Positions 46,820-56,269 of a DNA stretch of 64,000 bases are shown here, piece after piece. Both the position numbers and the translations under genes were made by a program. Origin of the DNA: Monodelphis domestica (taxonomy: Eukaryota > Chordata > Mammalia > Didelphimorphia > Didelphidae); NCBI RefSeq assembly GCF_027887165.1, contig NC_077235.1, forward strand, positions 13,661,033 to 13,725,032, in the 5' to 3' direction. The stretch's first letter is position 1. Every line of letters begins with the position of its first letter. Under the pieces are notes generated by a model that was not told the DNA's origin, ran no database searches, and saw nothing but the letters and a program-made list of their open reading frames with translations.

Positions 46820-47185
46820 ATACCAGGACTGAGTACAACACCCTAGAATTAACCTGACCAGCACCAAAAAAGAAAAAAAAATCAGAGTCTTGGTGTTCAT
46901 TATCAGAGATCATCTAATCTACCCAAATAGAAATCCTTTCTACATTATCTTTGGTAATTGGCTAGCTGGTGTTCCTTTGAAGACCTCTAGTGATGAACTC
47001 TTGCAGCATTCCATTACCCTTTAGTTTATTCTGTTTATCAGGAAGTTCTTCTTTGCATCCAGCAGAAATCTGCCTTTTTGTAACTTTTACTCATTGTTCT
47101 TTGTTCTGCCCTCTGGGGCCAAATAGAACAGAGTTCATTTTTCTGCTCCCTGAGACCTTTCAGATACTGGACAGTACTCTGCTTT
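46820..47185 (-). mobile_element. CR1/L3 LINE, antisense
   Basis: ggactgagtacaacacccta, caggaagttcttctttgcat, ctgccctctggggccaaata and acctttcagatactgga follow the antisense CR1/L3 order. Confidence 0.65.
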
Positions 47186-47189
47186 GGGA

Positions 47190-47498
47190 CTACTGTGGGA
47201 GTAATATCACTCACCCCACCTCTTTTCCTACTATACTTCTATTAATTCAATTTAAGATTAACTTGTCTCATAGGAAAGTTAGTCAATGCCGAGATAAGTC
47301 AAGCATTAGGAAATGGGAACTGACCATGAAAATCTCATACCAGGCTCAGGAGAAATGTACTTTTTATAGTGGAAGGAAATTGTGGAGACCAACTACATGA
47401 TGGGATAGAAAACAGGGCCCTGGAGTTTCTTGTATTAAGCCAAATTAAGTCAGTTATTGACTTTACTTTGTGTTATTTTGCCCCAAATCAATATCATA
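47190..47498. other. No assigned feature
   Basis: Nothing recognised. Confidence 0.3.
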
Positions 47499-47515
47499 TA
47501 AGACATATAAATCTT

Positions 47516-47715
47516 TTTTTTTAAACCCTCACCTTCTGTCTTGGAATCAATACTGTGTATTGATTCTAAGGCAGAAGAGTGGTAAGGGCTAGGCAATGGG
47601 GGTCAAGTGACTTGCCCAGGGTCACCCACCTGGGAAGTGTCTGAGGTCAGATTTGAATCTAGGACCTCCAGTCTCTAGGCCTGGCTCTCAATCCACTGAG
47701 CCACTCAGCTGCCCC
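47516..47715 (-). mobile_element. Marsupial SINE, full length
   Basis: Reads aaaccctcaccttctgtctt to gagccactcagctgcccc. A perfect 16-bp duplication, aagacatataaatctt, lies at 47500-47515 and 47716-47731. Confidence 0.94.
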
Positions 47716-47731
47716 AAGACATATAAATCTT

Positions 47732-48462
47732 AAATGATAAGTTTTACATTTAAATTTGACCTGAGTAGCTGTCAGAATAAAACTAAAGGGGAAAGCAGGG
47801 TGTGGGCTAGACATTTAGTTTCAAAAATAGGTGCTTACTATATTGTAGAAGTTTCTTGATCATGGAAAGGCCCTCTGAACTATTATGACAATAGAAGTGA
47901 TAATGAGGAAACACCTCACTTACAAAAGCAGCAAAATGATGAGTTTTAGCATGGCTGTCACTAGGCCATGAACTTGTGAGCTTTAGAATAAGAAATAGAA
48001 ATAGACTCTCTGTGAGTATCAAACCTTGGGTGTTCTCTTGGACATCAGGGCCTCTTTGGAAAATGTGATGTTATAATCTACCTAAATATATGTCCGTCGT
48101 GAACAGGTACATAAAGAACTTCATTCTCTACAAGAATTAAATCCATCCTTTTAAATTAACTGGTCCCTTGATTAGTGGCAGTATCTTTCTCAGAAGGCAG
48201 ATCATATTTAGTGAGCTGATGTATTGCAAATTTAATGGAAAGAAAAAGAAGGGCATGCTTTGCGGTGAATAGTGCTTCAGTCTAATTACTATTCAGAGGG
48301 CATCAGATGAATGGCAATGCCCAAGGCACAGCTAGTGATACTGAGCATCTCTTCATTCAATTCAACATGAAACCATTACATACACAAATACAAACAGATA
48401 TGCAAAGTTTTCCTACAGATCCAAATTAAAGCAAGGCCAAAGGGGTACAGTAGAAGGATCAA
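47732..48462. other. No assigned feature
   Basis: No recognised repeat or gene. Confidence 0.35.
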
Positions 48463-48464
48463 TT

Positions 48465-48640
48465 TTAACGAATATTGACTAAGTACCTGCTGTGTAGAAA
48501 ACACTATACTAGATTTTGAGGGAGATAGAAGGTTTAGGAAGTTTAGTATGTTTTATAATATATTAGTATATACTACATTTTGCCCTTATGGAACTAACTG
48601 TATAATGGGGGGAAACATCCATAGATCACTGCAGTATACA
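48465..48640 (-). mobile_element. L2 3' end
   Basis: gactaagtacctgctgtgta, gaaaacactatactagattt and cccttatggaactaactgta. Confidence 0.55.
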
Positions 48641-48980
48641 GTATTTCAACACTTTTTCAAGGATCTGTAATTTCATCAATATGGGCTGAGAGCAAATCAT
48701 AATAGTCTATGACTTAGGAGATATTCAAGAAATGTTGGGGTTGAAAAATTCGTCACTCTATAGTCATGCTAGCGATGAGCCTCTTTGAACTTTGGATAAG
48801 GACACCCATTTCCCTCTAAGCTCTTTCTTAAAGGTTTTCCACCTTAAAAGGACACTCTAGAACTTGCCTTCTGTTGCCATATTTTGAGAACCCACCTTAA
48901 CCCCACCCTGCCCCCCATGAAATGGTAACAGAGGACATGAAAAGAAGATCACAATGCACAATAAGATATCAAGAGTGCCT

Positions 48981-49385
48981 AGGGGCAGTTAGGGGGCTCA
49001 GTTGGATAGAGAGCCAGGCCTAGAGATGGGAGGTACTGGGTTCAAATATGACCACAGACATTTCCTGGCTACGTGACCCTGTCACTTAATATCAATTGCT
49101 CAGTCTTTACTACTCTTCTACCTTGGAACCCATTCTTAGTATTGATTCTAAGGCAAAAGGTAAAAGGTTTTTTTAAGTGTTTGAGAGGAAGCTAGGTGGC
49201 TTGGTGGACAGAGAGCCAGGTCTCAAGATAGGAAGTCTTAGAATCAAATCTGGCCTCAGACGCTTTCTAGCTGTGTGACCCTGGGCAAGTCAACTAACCC
49301 CAATTACCTAGACTTTACTGCTCTTCTGCCTTGGAACCAATACTTGTATCTTTTCTAAGACAGAAGGTAAGGATTTTTTTTCTTT
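48981..49385 (+). mobile_element. Two adjacent marsupial SINEs
   Basis: Copy 1 is 48981-49174 (ggggcagttagggggctcag to ggcaaaaggtaaaaggtttt). Copy 2 is 49188-49385 (aggaagctaggtggcttggt to cagaaggtaaggattttttt). The pair is bracketed by aagagtgcct (48971-48980) and aagaagtgcct (49386-49396), so one probably landed in or beside the tail of the other. Confidence 0.85.
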
Positions 49386-49396
49386 AAGAAGTGCCT

Positions 49397-50285
49397 TGGA
49401 GAGCTACAAATGCAAGTGTGATGATTTGGTTAGCTATGGTCTACCATGAAAAGAAGGGAGGTAAAGTGAATACTATCAGAATATTGGCCATCATTTAACA
49501 CATTCACTGCAGCAGGAAGCCATAAAATATTTCTTCTTTCTTGTCTGCTATAAATTCAAATTGCTCATGATCTCTACTACAAAGTATGTGGTGTATTCTC
49601 AAGTAATCAAAACTATTAATAAAAATAACAGAGAACATTTAAAATTCATGTATATCACTACCCTGGTAAGAATTGGCTATTTAAAAAAAACCTAAGATGC
49701 CTTCTGGGTTTTTCCTCAATAGAAGGTCATCAGGGAAGTGTTGGCTTTTTAAAAATTCTTTCACTATTTTTGTGTTTAGCTACTTCATGTAAAATGAACC
49801 CAGGAAAAGACATTTCAATTATTTCAACATAAGCAAATACAAAGGAAGACAATCCAGAAGAAAGCCCAAATTAGAGGAATCAACGTTGACTGTCAGCTTA
49901 GTTGCTTCAAGAATCTTACTAATTAAAATAGAAGAGAGTGTTTGGAGGAAGCAGTGATTCCAATGTATTGACTAATTATTGTATTTAAGGACAGAAATGA
50001 GGCTAGACCACAGGAAATAGTAGTTATGCTTAGAATTTAAAACACATAAAAAAAACATTTCTTAGTAAGATTTAAGTAGAGAAGTTGGTGATTTGACTTT
50101 TAAATGAAACTTTTCCAAAGTTGCTTCTGAATCTTTGTAGAGATGAAATGGTTGGTGTGAGTAGTAGAAAAGATGATAAAACATCATAAAATATGTTTAT
50201 CACAATAAAAAAATAAAACCTTCCACAATTACCCAGAACACTTAGGACCTACACAAGGACAAATATAAAACATTATGAACGTTTT
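49397..50285. other. No assigned feature
   Basis: AT-rich, no recognised gene or repeat. Confidence 0.35.
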
Positions 50286-50289
50286 TGGC

Positions 50290-50875
50290 CTTGACTCTCT
50301 CTCCATTTCAGTCTACCGTATACACACAGCTACCAAAGTCATTTGCTTTAAACTCACATCTGACCATATCATTCCCCATTTAATCAACTCTAGTGGCTAC
50401 GTTTTGCTTCATTGATAACAATATAAACTCTTCTGGCTGGAATTTAAAGTCCTTCAACACCTAGCTCCAACTATCTTCTCTAGCCTCATTACATATCCAC
50501 TCTTCTTTCTACACTCTATTATGCAGCCAAACTGGCCTTCCCTTTGTGCTTTACCCATGACACTCCATTTCCAATCTCTCTGCTTTTGCACTGGTTGTCT
50601 TTTATACTTAGAATGCAACCCCTACTTCTTACTGCTTTTTGGTAGACCTCTTCCTTCAAGATTTAGCTCAGCATGATCATACATGAGGCTTTTCCTGATT
50701 CTTCCAATTGCTAGTGCCCTAAATAACCTTGAATTTATTTTGTCTACTTATATATGTACATGTTGTCACTCCTGAAGAGAAGAATGTTTCATTTTTGTCC
50801 TTATATCCTAAGATCTAGTACAGTACCTAGCACATAGTAGGCATTTAAATATTTAGTAATTGAAGCCCTAAATGA
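50290..50875 (+). mobile_element. L2 3' region, long copy
   Basis: ccatttcagtctaccgtata, catctgaccatatcattccc, aagtccttcaacacctagct, ttgctagtgccctaaataac and gcacatagtaggcatttaaa in order to the L2 end. Confidence 0.82.
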
Positions 50876-50879
50876 CTGG

Positions 50880-52140
50880 AGGGAGAATTAGTATTTGTGA
50901 GTAGATCAAAATAAAATAATAAAAATGGCACTAGTCACCAAATTAAGCTATATTCTTAATGAAATGCCCATAAAATACCAAGGTATTTCTTTATATGACT
51001 GAATAATCATATTTATATGGAAAAATAAGGATCAAGAATATCATTGGGTGGGGCAGCTGGGTGGCTCAGTGGATTGAGAGACAAGCCTAGAGATGAGAGG
51101 TCCTAGATTAAAATCTGGTCTCAGACACTTTCTAGCTATATGACTTAACCCCCATTGCCTAGCCATTACCACTCTTTTGCCTTTGAACCAATACACAGTA
51201 TTGATTCTAAGACAGAAGGTAAGAGTTAAAAAAAAAAAAGAATATCAACAGGCATCTAAAAAACCCAGGCCAATGGTGTTTTTATACTTAGTCTTTAAAT
51301 CACTCTACAAAGGGGCTATCTACCTAGTAGTGAATTATTTTTAAAAAGAGGGAAAAAAAAGCAATGGAATATAATAAATAAGATGAGACATCTAACTAAT
51401 ACATGCAAAAGATTAGTGTTTAATAAATCAAAGGAAACTAAAAGCTGGGATTCCTAATTTTATAAATGTTTTTGGGGAAATTGGCAGTTGGGTGTAAAGA
51501 AATATGTTTCAAAAAAGCTAGCACAAAATTTTAATAATTACTGGAAAATGCTTAAACTTTCAAATAATTAAAGGGGATGCAAATTTCAAAAAAAAAACCC
51601 ACCTTTGAAGTAGTACCTCACACCTATGAAACTGGTAAAAATGGTTAATTCTAAGTTATCATCAAAAAATGATTCATGCTAATGAAACTAACTTCTAGTA
51701 GTAGTATAAAGAAACAAGTCTATCCATTGATGGTAGAACTGAAAACTGTTAGAGAATTTTTTTTGGAGATCAATCTAGCAGTTCCATGCAAGTTAGAAAA
51801 CGAATTACAACATTTGATCCAATAATTCCATTTCAAAATCTGAAAAGATTGTCAAAATCAAGCAAAAAAAAGATTTAAATTTTTTAAAGCAGCATTATTT
51901 ATAATAAAAAACCTACAAGCATTCTAAATATCTAAAAGAGGAGTAATAATTAAATTGTGATATAATTAATGTAACAGATATCATAATACAACCAACTTGG
52001 AAATGTATAAAGGATATTTTAAAAGCCTGGAAAATCTTCAAGAAATAATCCAAATGGCCAAAAGCAACCCAAAAAGTAGAGAACATGCACTATGACAACA
52101 TAAAAGGAAAGAGACGAGAAGAAATGGACAAAGACACTTG
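50880..52140 (+). mobile_element. Old L1 ORF2 segment and 3' end
   Basis: taccaaggtatttctttata and aggatcaagaatatcattgg before the SINE, then gtagtacctcacacctatga, gatccaataattccatttca and aatcttcaagaaataatcca after it, follow the L1 ORF2 3' order. Strongly diverged, with deletions. It ends just outside the retrogene's 3' flank. Confidence 0.6.
51044..51237 (+). mobile_element. Marsupial SINE
   Basis: ggggcagctgggtggctcag to aagacagaaggtaagagtta plus A tail. The 10-bp duplication aagaatatca lies at 51034-51043 and 51238-51247. It sits inside the old L1. Confidence 0.9.
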
Positions 52141-52159
52141 ATGGAGAGTGAAAAGTTGT

Positions 52160-52165
52160 TTTATT
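52160..52165 (-). terminator. Candidate poly(A) signal of the PTPN2-like gene
   Basis: TTTATT on the plus strand is AATAAA on the gene strand. I noticed no other AATAAA between here and the stop codon at 53529. Cleavage would fall near 52140, where the old L1 begins, giving a 3' UTR of about 1.4 kb. Position and motif are seen; use is inferred. Confidence 0.45.
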
Positions 52166-52199
52166 TTAATAATTTCAAATAAATATAAATGAACATTTG

Positions 52200-53300
52200 C
52201 TAAGCAAGTTTAATAATGATGTTGAATATTTCACTTATGGTAAATTATTAAAAAGCAGCCAATCTTTGAAGTTACTGAAATACATGTTAAAATGATGCAT
52301 ATCTTGAGTTAAACATTTTTTTTAGTTAAGAAAACATTTAATGCTGGCAAAATAATGTGAATAGTTACTAAATGCTTTAAACAGTTAAATAATTAAGTAT
52401 TTTCCCAGTAATGTAACAGATACTAAACAAGTTACTTATTTGTATTGCTAGTAAATACTGTTTACTATAAAATCAGTCCATCTTTGAAGATACTAAAATG
52501 CATGTTAAAATAATACATCTTAGTTGAAACTTTTTTTAGTTAAGAAAACATTTAATGCTAGTAAAATAAAGTAAATACTAAGTACTTTAAATAGTTAAAC
52601 CATTAAGTATATTTTCAGTAATGTAAACATGTACTAAACAAGTCACTTATTTGTAATGCTAGTAAATGCTGTTTACTATAAAATATATAAAATCAGTCCA
52701 TTTTTGAAGATACTAAAATGCATGTTAAAATAATACATCTTAGTTAAAACTTTTTTTAGTTAAGAAAACATTTAATGCTAGTAAAATAATGTAAATACTA
52801 AGTACTTTAAATAGTTAAACCATTAGGTATTTTTTCAGTAACATAAACAGATATTAAACAAGTCACTTATTTATATTGCTATTTAATATTAGGTTTACTA
52901 TAAATTTTTTTAAATCAGTCAATCTCTGAAGTTACTAAAATGCTTGTCAAAGATAAATATTATTTAAAGCTTTAATATTTTTTCCACCAAGAAAACATTT
53001 AATGTTGGCAAAGTAATGTAGTTATTTAGTAATTTAAGTAGTTAAGTGAATAAATATTTTCCAGTAATTAAACTGATATTAAGTTATTTACTTCTATTGC
53101 TACTCAATATATACTTAAATTTTTCAAAAGTCAAGGTGGAGGTCTTTGAGGAACTAATATACACTTTAAAATGATAAACATCTTAATATTTTTTAGTGTA
53201 AAGAACTTAATGCTGCCCAAAACATAAAATACTGAAATAATAATAGTATATAGTGTTTTCATCCATTTTGTTTTTCTACAATTCTTATAAACATTTAAAA
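52200..53300. repeat. Five-copy AT-rich tandem repeat, period about 220 bp
   Basis: The landmark tctttgaagatactaaaatg and its variants recurs at 52263, 52481, 52701, 52923 and 53143 (steps 218, 220, 222, 220). A second landmark, taagaaaacatttaatgct and variants, recurs in each unit. Copies 2 and 3 are nearly identical while the outer ones are worn, as expected if the centre was duplicated last. It lies in the likely 3' UTR of the phosphatase retrogene. I recognise no known repeat family in the unit. Confidence 0.9.
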
Positions 53301-53528
53301 ATACTCAACAACTAATGAAATTTACAGGTTTTGAAAGGTCTAATTTTTTTTAAAGCATCTCAAACATTTTACAAATTAAATGAAGTTTTTCTGGTGATGT
53401 TTCTTTAGTCTGGATGTATGCAGTTCGAATTATAAACAGGTATCTTTGAGGCATTTTCTCCTGCCTTTGAATATTTTAGAGAGAGGATTTTAGGTCTTAT
53501 TTTTGTATGCCTGAATTATTCAAATGTC

Positions 53529-53714
53529 TTACAGATTCAGTCTTTTTCTTTTAAATCTGGTCTTATTTGACCCCTCCACCTTTGGATTCTCATCACGACT
53601 GGTACCAGGTTTACATTCATCTAGACCTCGTTTACGGGTGCCACCTTCAGAGCTCTCTTCCCCAGAATCTGGCATTCTAGTGGCTAGATCTGAAAAATCT
53701 GACTCATCACCTAT

Positions 53715-53754
<40 letters not shown>

Positions 53755-55085
53755 AGGTTTAAAACCAGCCTGAACGCTTTGTGCTTTTTAGATATTATTC
53801 CACTTGGAGGTGGAGAACTATCAAAGCTGTAGCTACGAGCATGGTCCTCAGTGGTAAGTTGTTTCCACTTTTTCCTGACATTTTCATCTCCCATGAGGAA
53901 TTTTGCCCCTTCAATGACTGCCACGTATGAGAATCTTAGCTGTTCTGGGGTCTGAATAAGTCCCATCCGGTACTTTCTCAGGCTCACCAGTACTTTTCTG
54001 ATATTCAGGGAAAAGGGATGTTCTTTCTTCTCCATCAGGACCAAACAGGTATCAATCAGAGCAAAGGTGCCAGAACGCCCAATGCCAGCACTGCAATGAA
54101 CAACCGCAGGCCCCCGCTCATAGCTGAGGCAGCCAGACTCCCGCACCATGAAAAGGAAAGAGAGGAAAGAGGCTGGGGATTCAGGTACCCCAAAATCAGG
54201 CCAGTTGTTGTAGTGGAAGTGGGAGATGGCCCGGGCCTCTCCGGTCATTGTGTTCTGCAGACTCAAGTAACGGACTGTGTGGTAGGGCCCCACATCCTCC
54301 CCCATCATGTGGACGCTGATGCCCATCTCCTCAAAGAGGAGACTCTCACCTTGGCTGGATGGCCAGTACTGGGAGCACTTGATAGAATCCTTCTCCACCA
54401 ACCGGTTAAGCATTATCACGGCCTTGCTATCCTGCTGCCACACCATAAGCCAGAAGTGGCTACACGTATTGGGCAGGGGACCCTGGGTTAGAATATAGCT
54501 CCTCTGGGCTTCTTCTACCATGACGAAGTTGGCGTTGATGTAGTCGTTCTGCATGTCTCCGCTCCCGCCTTTGTCGCCGCTGGTTCCGCTCAAGGATCCG
54601 CATGACAAACCGGAATCCCCGGCCACGGCCAAGGCCAAGCCCAGCCCCGGGTGGAAGCCCCCCCCAGGGGCTCGGGTCGCTGCCCTCAGGCGAACCCTGC
54701 TGTGGTCGTAGGGGCTCACGTCTCGGTAGCGGTTGCGGGGCCTGTTCTCTGGTGCTCGAGCTACTCGGTATGGGTAGTCGTGACACTGGTTCCCCACCTC
54801 CAGGTAGGCCTGTGGCCACCCGTTGCTCCTGTCCAGCGCCTCCAGCTCTCGCTCCACGTGCATTGCGGTGCCCAAAACGGCGGCTCCGTACCCTGATACC
54901 AACATAGCCTCTTCCTCTTCTTCTACCAGGTCCTCGTCTGTGCCAACGGATGCCATGGAGACTAGGGACGTTGGCGTTGCCACCACCGAGGACGAGGAGG
55001 TTTTGGTGATGTTCGGCGTAGCGCTGCATGAGGTCATCTCGCATTCGCTGATCTCCATGTCTTTGGGGGACTCGGGGGTTGACAT
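53529..55085 (-). CDS. PTPN2-like protein tyrosine phosphatase, intronless retrogene
   Basis: Predicted to dephosphorylate phosphotyrosine, likely in the nucleus. Start chosen at ATG 55085-55083 (518 residues, G at -3); the frame is open 5' of it to a stop near 55409 but holds no other ATG. Residues 75-150 match the PTPN2 N-terminus: the pTyr loop [14 protein letters not shown] is at 117-130. Then come NDYINANF at 180-187, [10 protein letters not shown] at 199-208, FWLMVWQQ at 211-218, the WPD loop (W295, D297), the P-loop [10 protein letters not shown] with Cys331 and Arg337, and Q378/Q382 of the Q loop. All catalytic residues are present. Novelties are a 74-residue acidic, Ser/Thr-rich extension before the ancestral Met; about 42 extra Gly-rich residues at 137-179; Gly98 where PTP1B has Arg24 of the second pTyr pocket; 12 Asp at 445-456; and a basic tail (RKR at 484-486, FKRKR at 511-515) like nuclear TC45. 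No membrane tail. PTPN2 rather than PTPN1 from SPYDHSRV and LMVWQQ. Expression is unproven. Confidence 0.9.
53718..53753 (-). repeat. Coding (GAT)12 run, poly-Asp
   Basis: Twelve pure GAT codons give 12 Asp, followed by Glu, just after the catalytic domain. Purity makes length polymorphism likely. Confidence 0.97.
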
Positions 55086-55282
55086 CTCTGCGGGTCTGGT
55101 GACGGTGGCCCAGGATAGGGGAAGGCCTGCGGACTCGGCGGAGGCGGGGGATGATGCCAGGAGACGGTGGCCCCGATTTAGGCCGGGACCCAAAAGAGAC
55201 AACTGAGGCTCGGCCCCTGGCCTCGACTGTGGCACGGGAGGGTGGGGATGGGACGTGAGAGCAGCTGGAAGTAAATGGCCGC

Positions 55283-55390
55283 TGCTCAGGAGGAGGAGGT
55301 TTGGGCTATGGTGGCGGCGGAGGCAACGGAGGCAGTGGAAGCGGAGGAGGAGGAAGGAGGAGGAGAAGGAGAAGGAGGAGGCGGCGGAGG
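55283..55390. repeat. GGA/GGC-rich leader repeat
   Basis: Plus strand is ggaggaggaggt ... ggcggcggaggc ... gaggaggaggaagg; the gene strand is CCT/GCC-rich. The plus strand has several G-runs that could fold as G-quadruplexes. It lies in the ATG-free leader. Confidence 0.85.
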
Positions 55391-55602
55391 TGGAGGTTGA
55401 GGCAGTCTACAAGTGCAGGTGATGATAGAGGAGGCCTCGAGGGCAGTCGCCCAAGGCGGGGACCCCACTAGACCTGGCTAACCCCAGGGGAGAGGTCAGG
55501 GAGGGACACTCACTCAGTCTCTGTTACTGCGCACCTGACCGAAGACGACCAACTGAACTAACAAACCAAGGACCGAGAGGCCTTAGCAACAGTACCTGGA
55601 AA

Positions 55603-55610
55603 TGACGTCA
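55603..55610. promoter_or_regulatory. Perfect cAMP-response element
   Basis: The palindrome TGACGTCA lies about 520 bp 5' of the ATG, within the CpG island. CREB and the testis factor CREM bind this site; binding here is inferred. Confidence 0.6.
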
Positions 55611-55709
55611 CCAAGGGGAGATACCAACGAAGCGGCGGGGACGTTCGATGAAAGATGGTACTGTCCAGTCAGCGCAGGCCGCAGGTGGGGGAGGGGCGGG
55701 CGAAAGTTC

Positions 55710-56250
55710 TGAGGTGGAGAAAAGTCAATGGGGAAGAGAAAAGTCTCTGAGGCCGGAAAAGTCTCTTGAGGAGAAAGTTTTTGAGTAGAGGAAAAGTCCC
55801 GAGAGCTGATGGAAAATCAGCTGTGGAGAAGGTGAGGTGAAAAGTCTTTGAGGAGGCGAGGTGGAGAGGCAGAAAGTCTCCGGAAGAGCTGAAGGAAAAT
55901 CAGCTCCGGAGAAGGCGAAAAGTCTCTAGGGTGGCAAAACTGAAAAAAATCAAGGTGGGGAAAAGTCGCTGAGAACAAAAAAAATCTCTGAGGAGAAAAA
56001 GTCTTCTGGGAGATCAAAAAATCTCCGAGATCAGTCTCTGAAAAGGCCAACGGTCTCTGAGGAGAAAGTCTCCCAGGAGAATGGTCTCCTGGGAGACTTT
56101 CAAAAAGAACAAAAAAAGCCTTCGAAGATAACGGTCTCTGAGAACAAAAAACCTCCAAGGAGAACAAAAAGGTCCAAAAGGACAAAAAATTATTGAGGAA
56201 CAGAAAATCTCTGGGTAAGAGAGTCTCTGAGGAGGAAAGCGGTCCCTGAG
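55710..56250 (-). repeat. Degenerate array of splice-acceptor-like modules
   Basis: The plus strand repeats gtctctgaggagaaa and variants at about 55744, 55762, 55844, 55876, 55922, 55985, 56034, 56053, 56068, 56084, 56134, 56208 and 56223. On the gene strand the module reads TTTTCTCCTCAGAGAC: a pyrimidine tract followed by CAG, the form of a 3' splice site. Spacing is irregular. The unit is not one I recognise. A 146-codon frame without ATG spans 55817-56257 on the minus strand and is probably a by-product. Confidence 0.8.
56065..56100. repeat. Perfect inverted repeat, 16-bp arms
   Basis: aaagtctcccaggaga (56065-56080), a 4-bp spacer atgg, and tctcctgggagacttt (56085-56100) form a perfect hairpin or cruciform inside the array. 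A second, bulged hairpin lies at 55878-55912 (ctccgg/ccggag and agctga/tcagct). Confidence 0.95.
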
Positions 56251-56269
56251 TAAGCAATAGCTAGGCTCG

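Larger units (their letters stand above)
54500..55720. promoter_or_regulatory. CpG island over the 5' half of the gene
   Basis: CpG is frequent here (for example tcgccgctggttccgctc near 54573, gacttcggg-like and cgaagcggcggggacg near 55630) and rare in the rest of the window. It covers the N-terminal coding region, the Gly-rich insertion and the leader. Judged by eye; no ratio was computed. Confidence 0.8.

Noticed and set aside
54460-55044. A 194-residue minus frame rich in Arg and Gly overlapping the phosphatase gene
   Set aside because: It is the shifted frame of the GC-rich coding region, without any recognised motif; the PTPN2-like frame explains the locus.
55233-55235. Longer start for the phosphatase (568 residues)
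   Set aside because: The codon is GTG, not ATG; there is no in-frame ATG 5' of 55085, so the extra 50 residues are treated as leader.
55286-55468. Proline-rich minus frame in the leader
   Set aside because: No ATG, and the text is a product of the GGA/GGC triplet repeat.
55817-56257. 146-codon minus frame through the array
   Set aside because: No ATG; the frame stays open because the modules repeat. No known domain.
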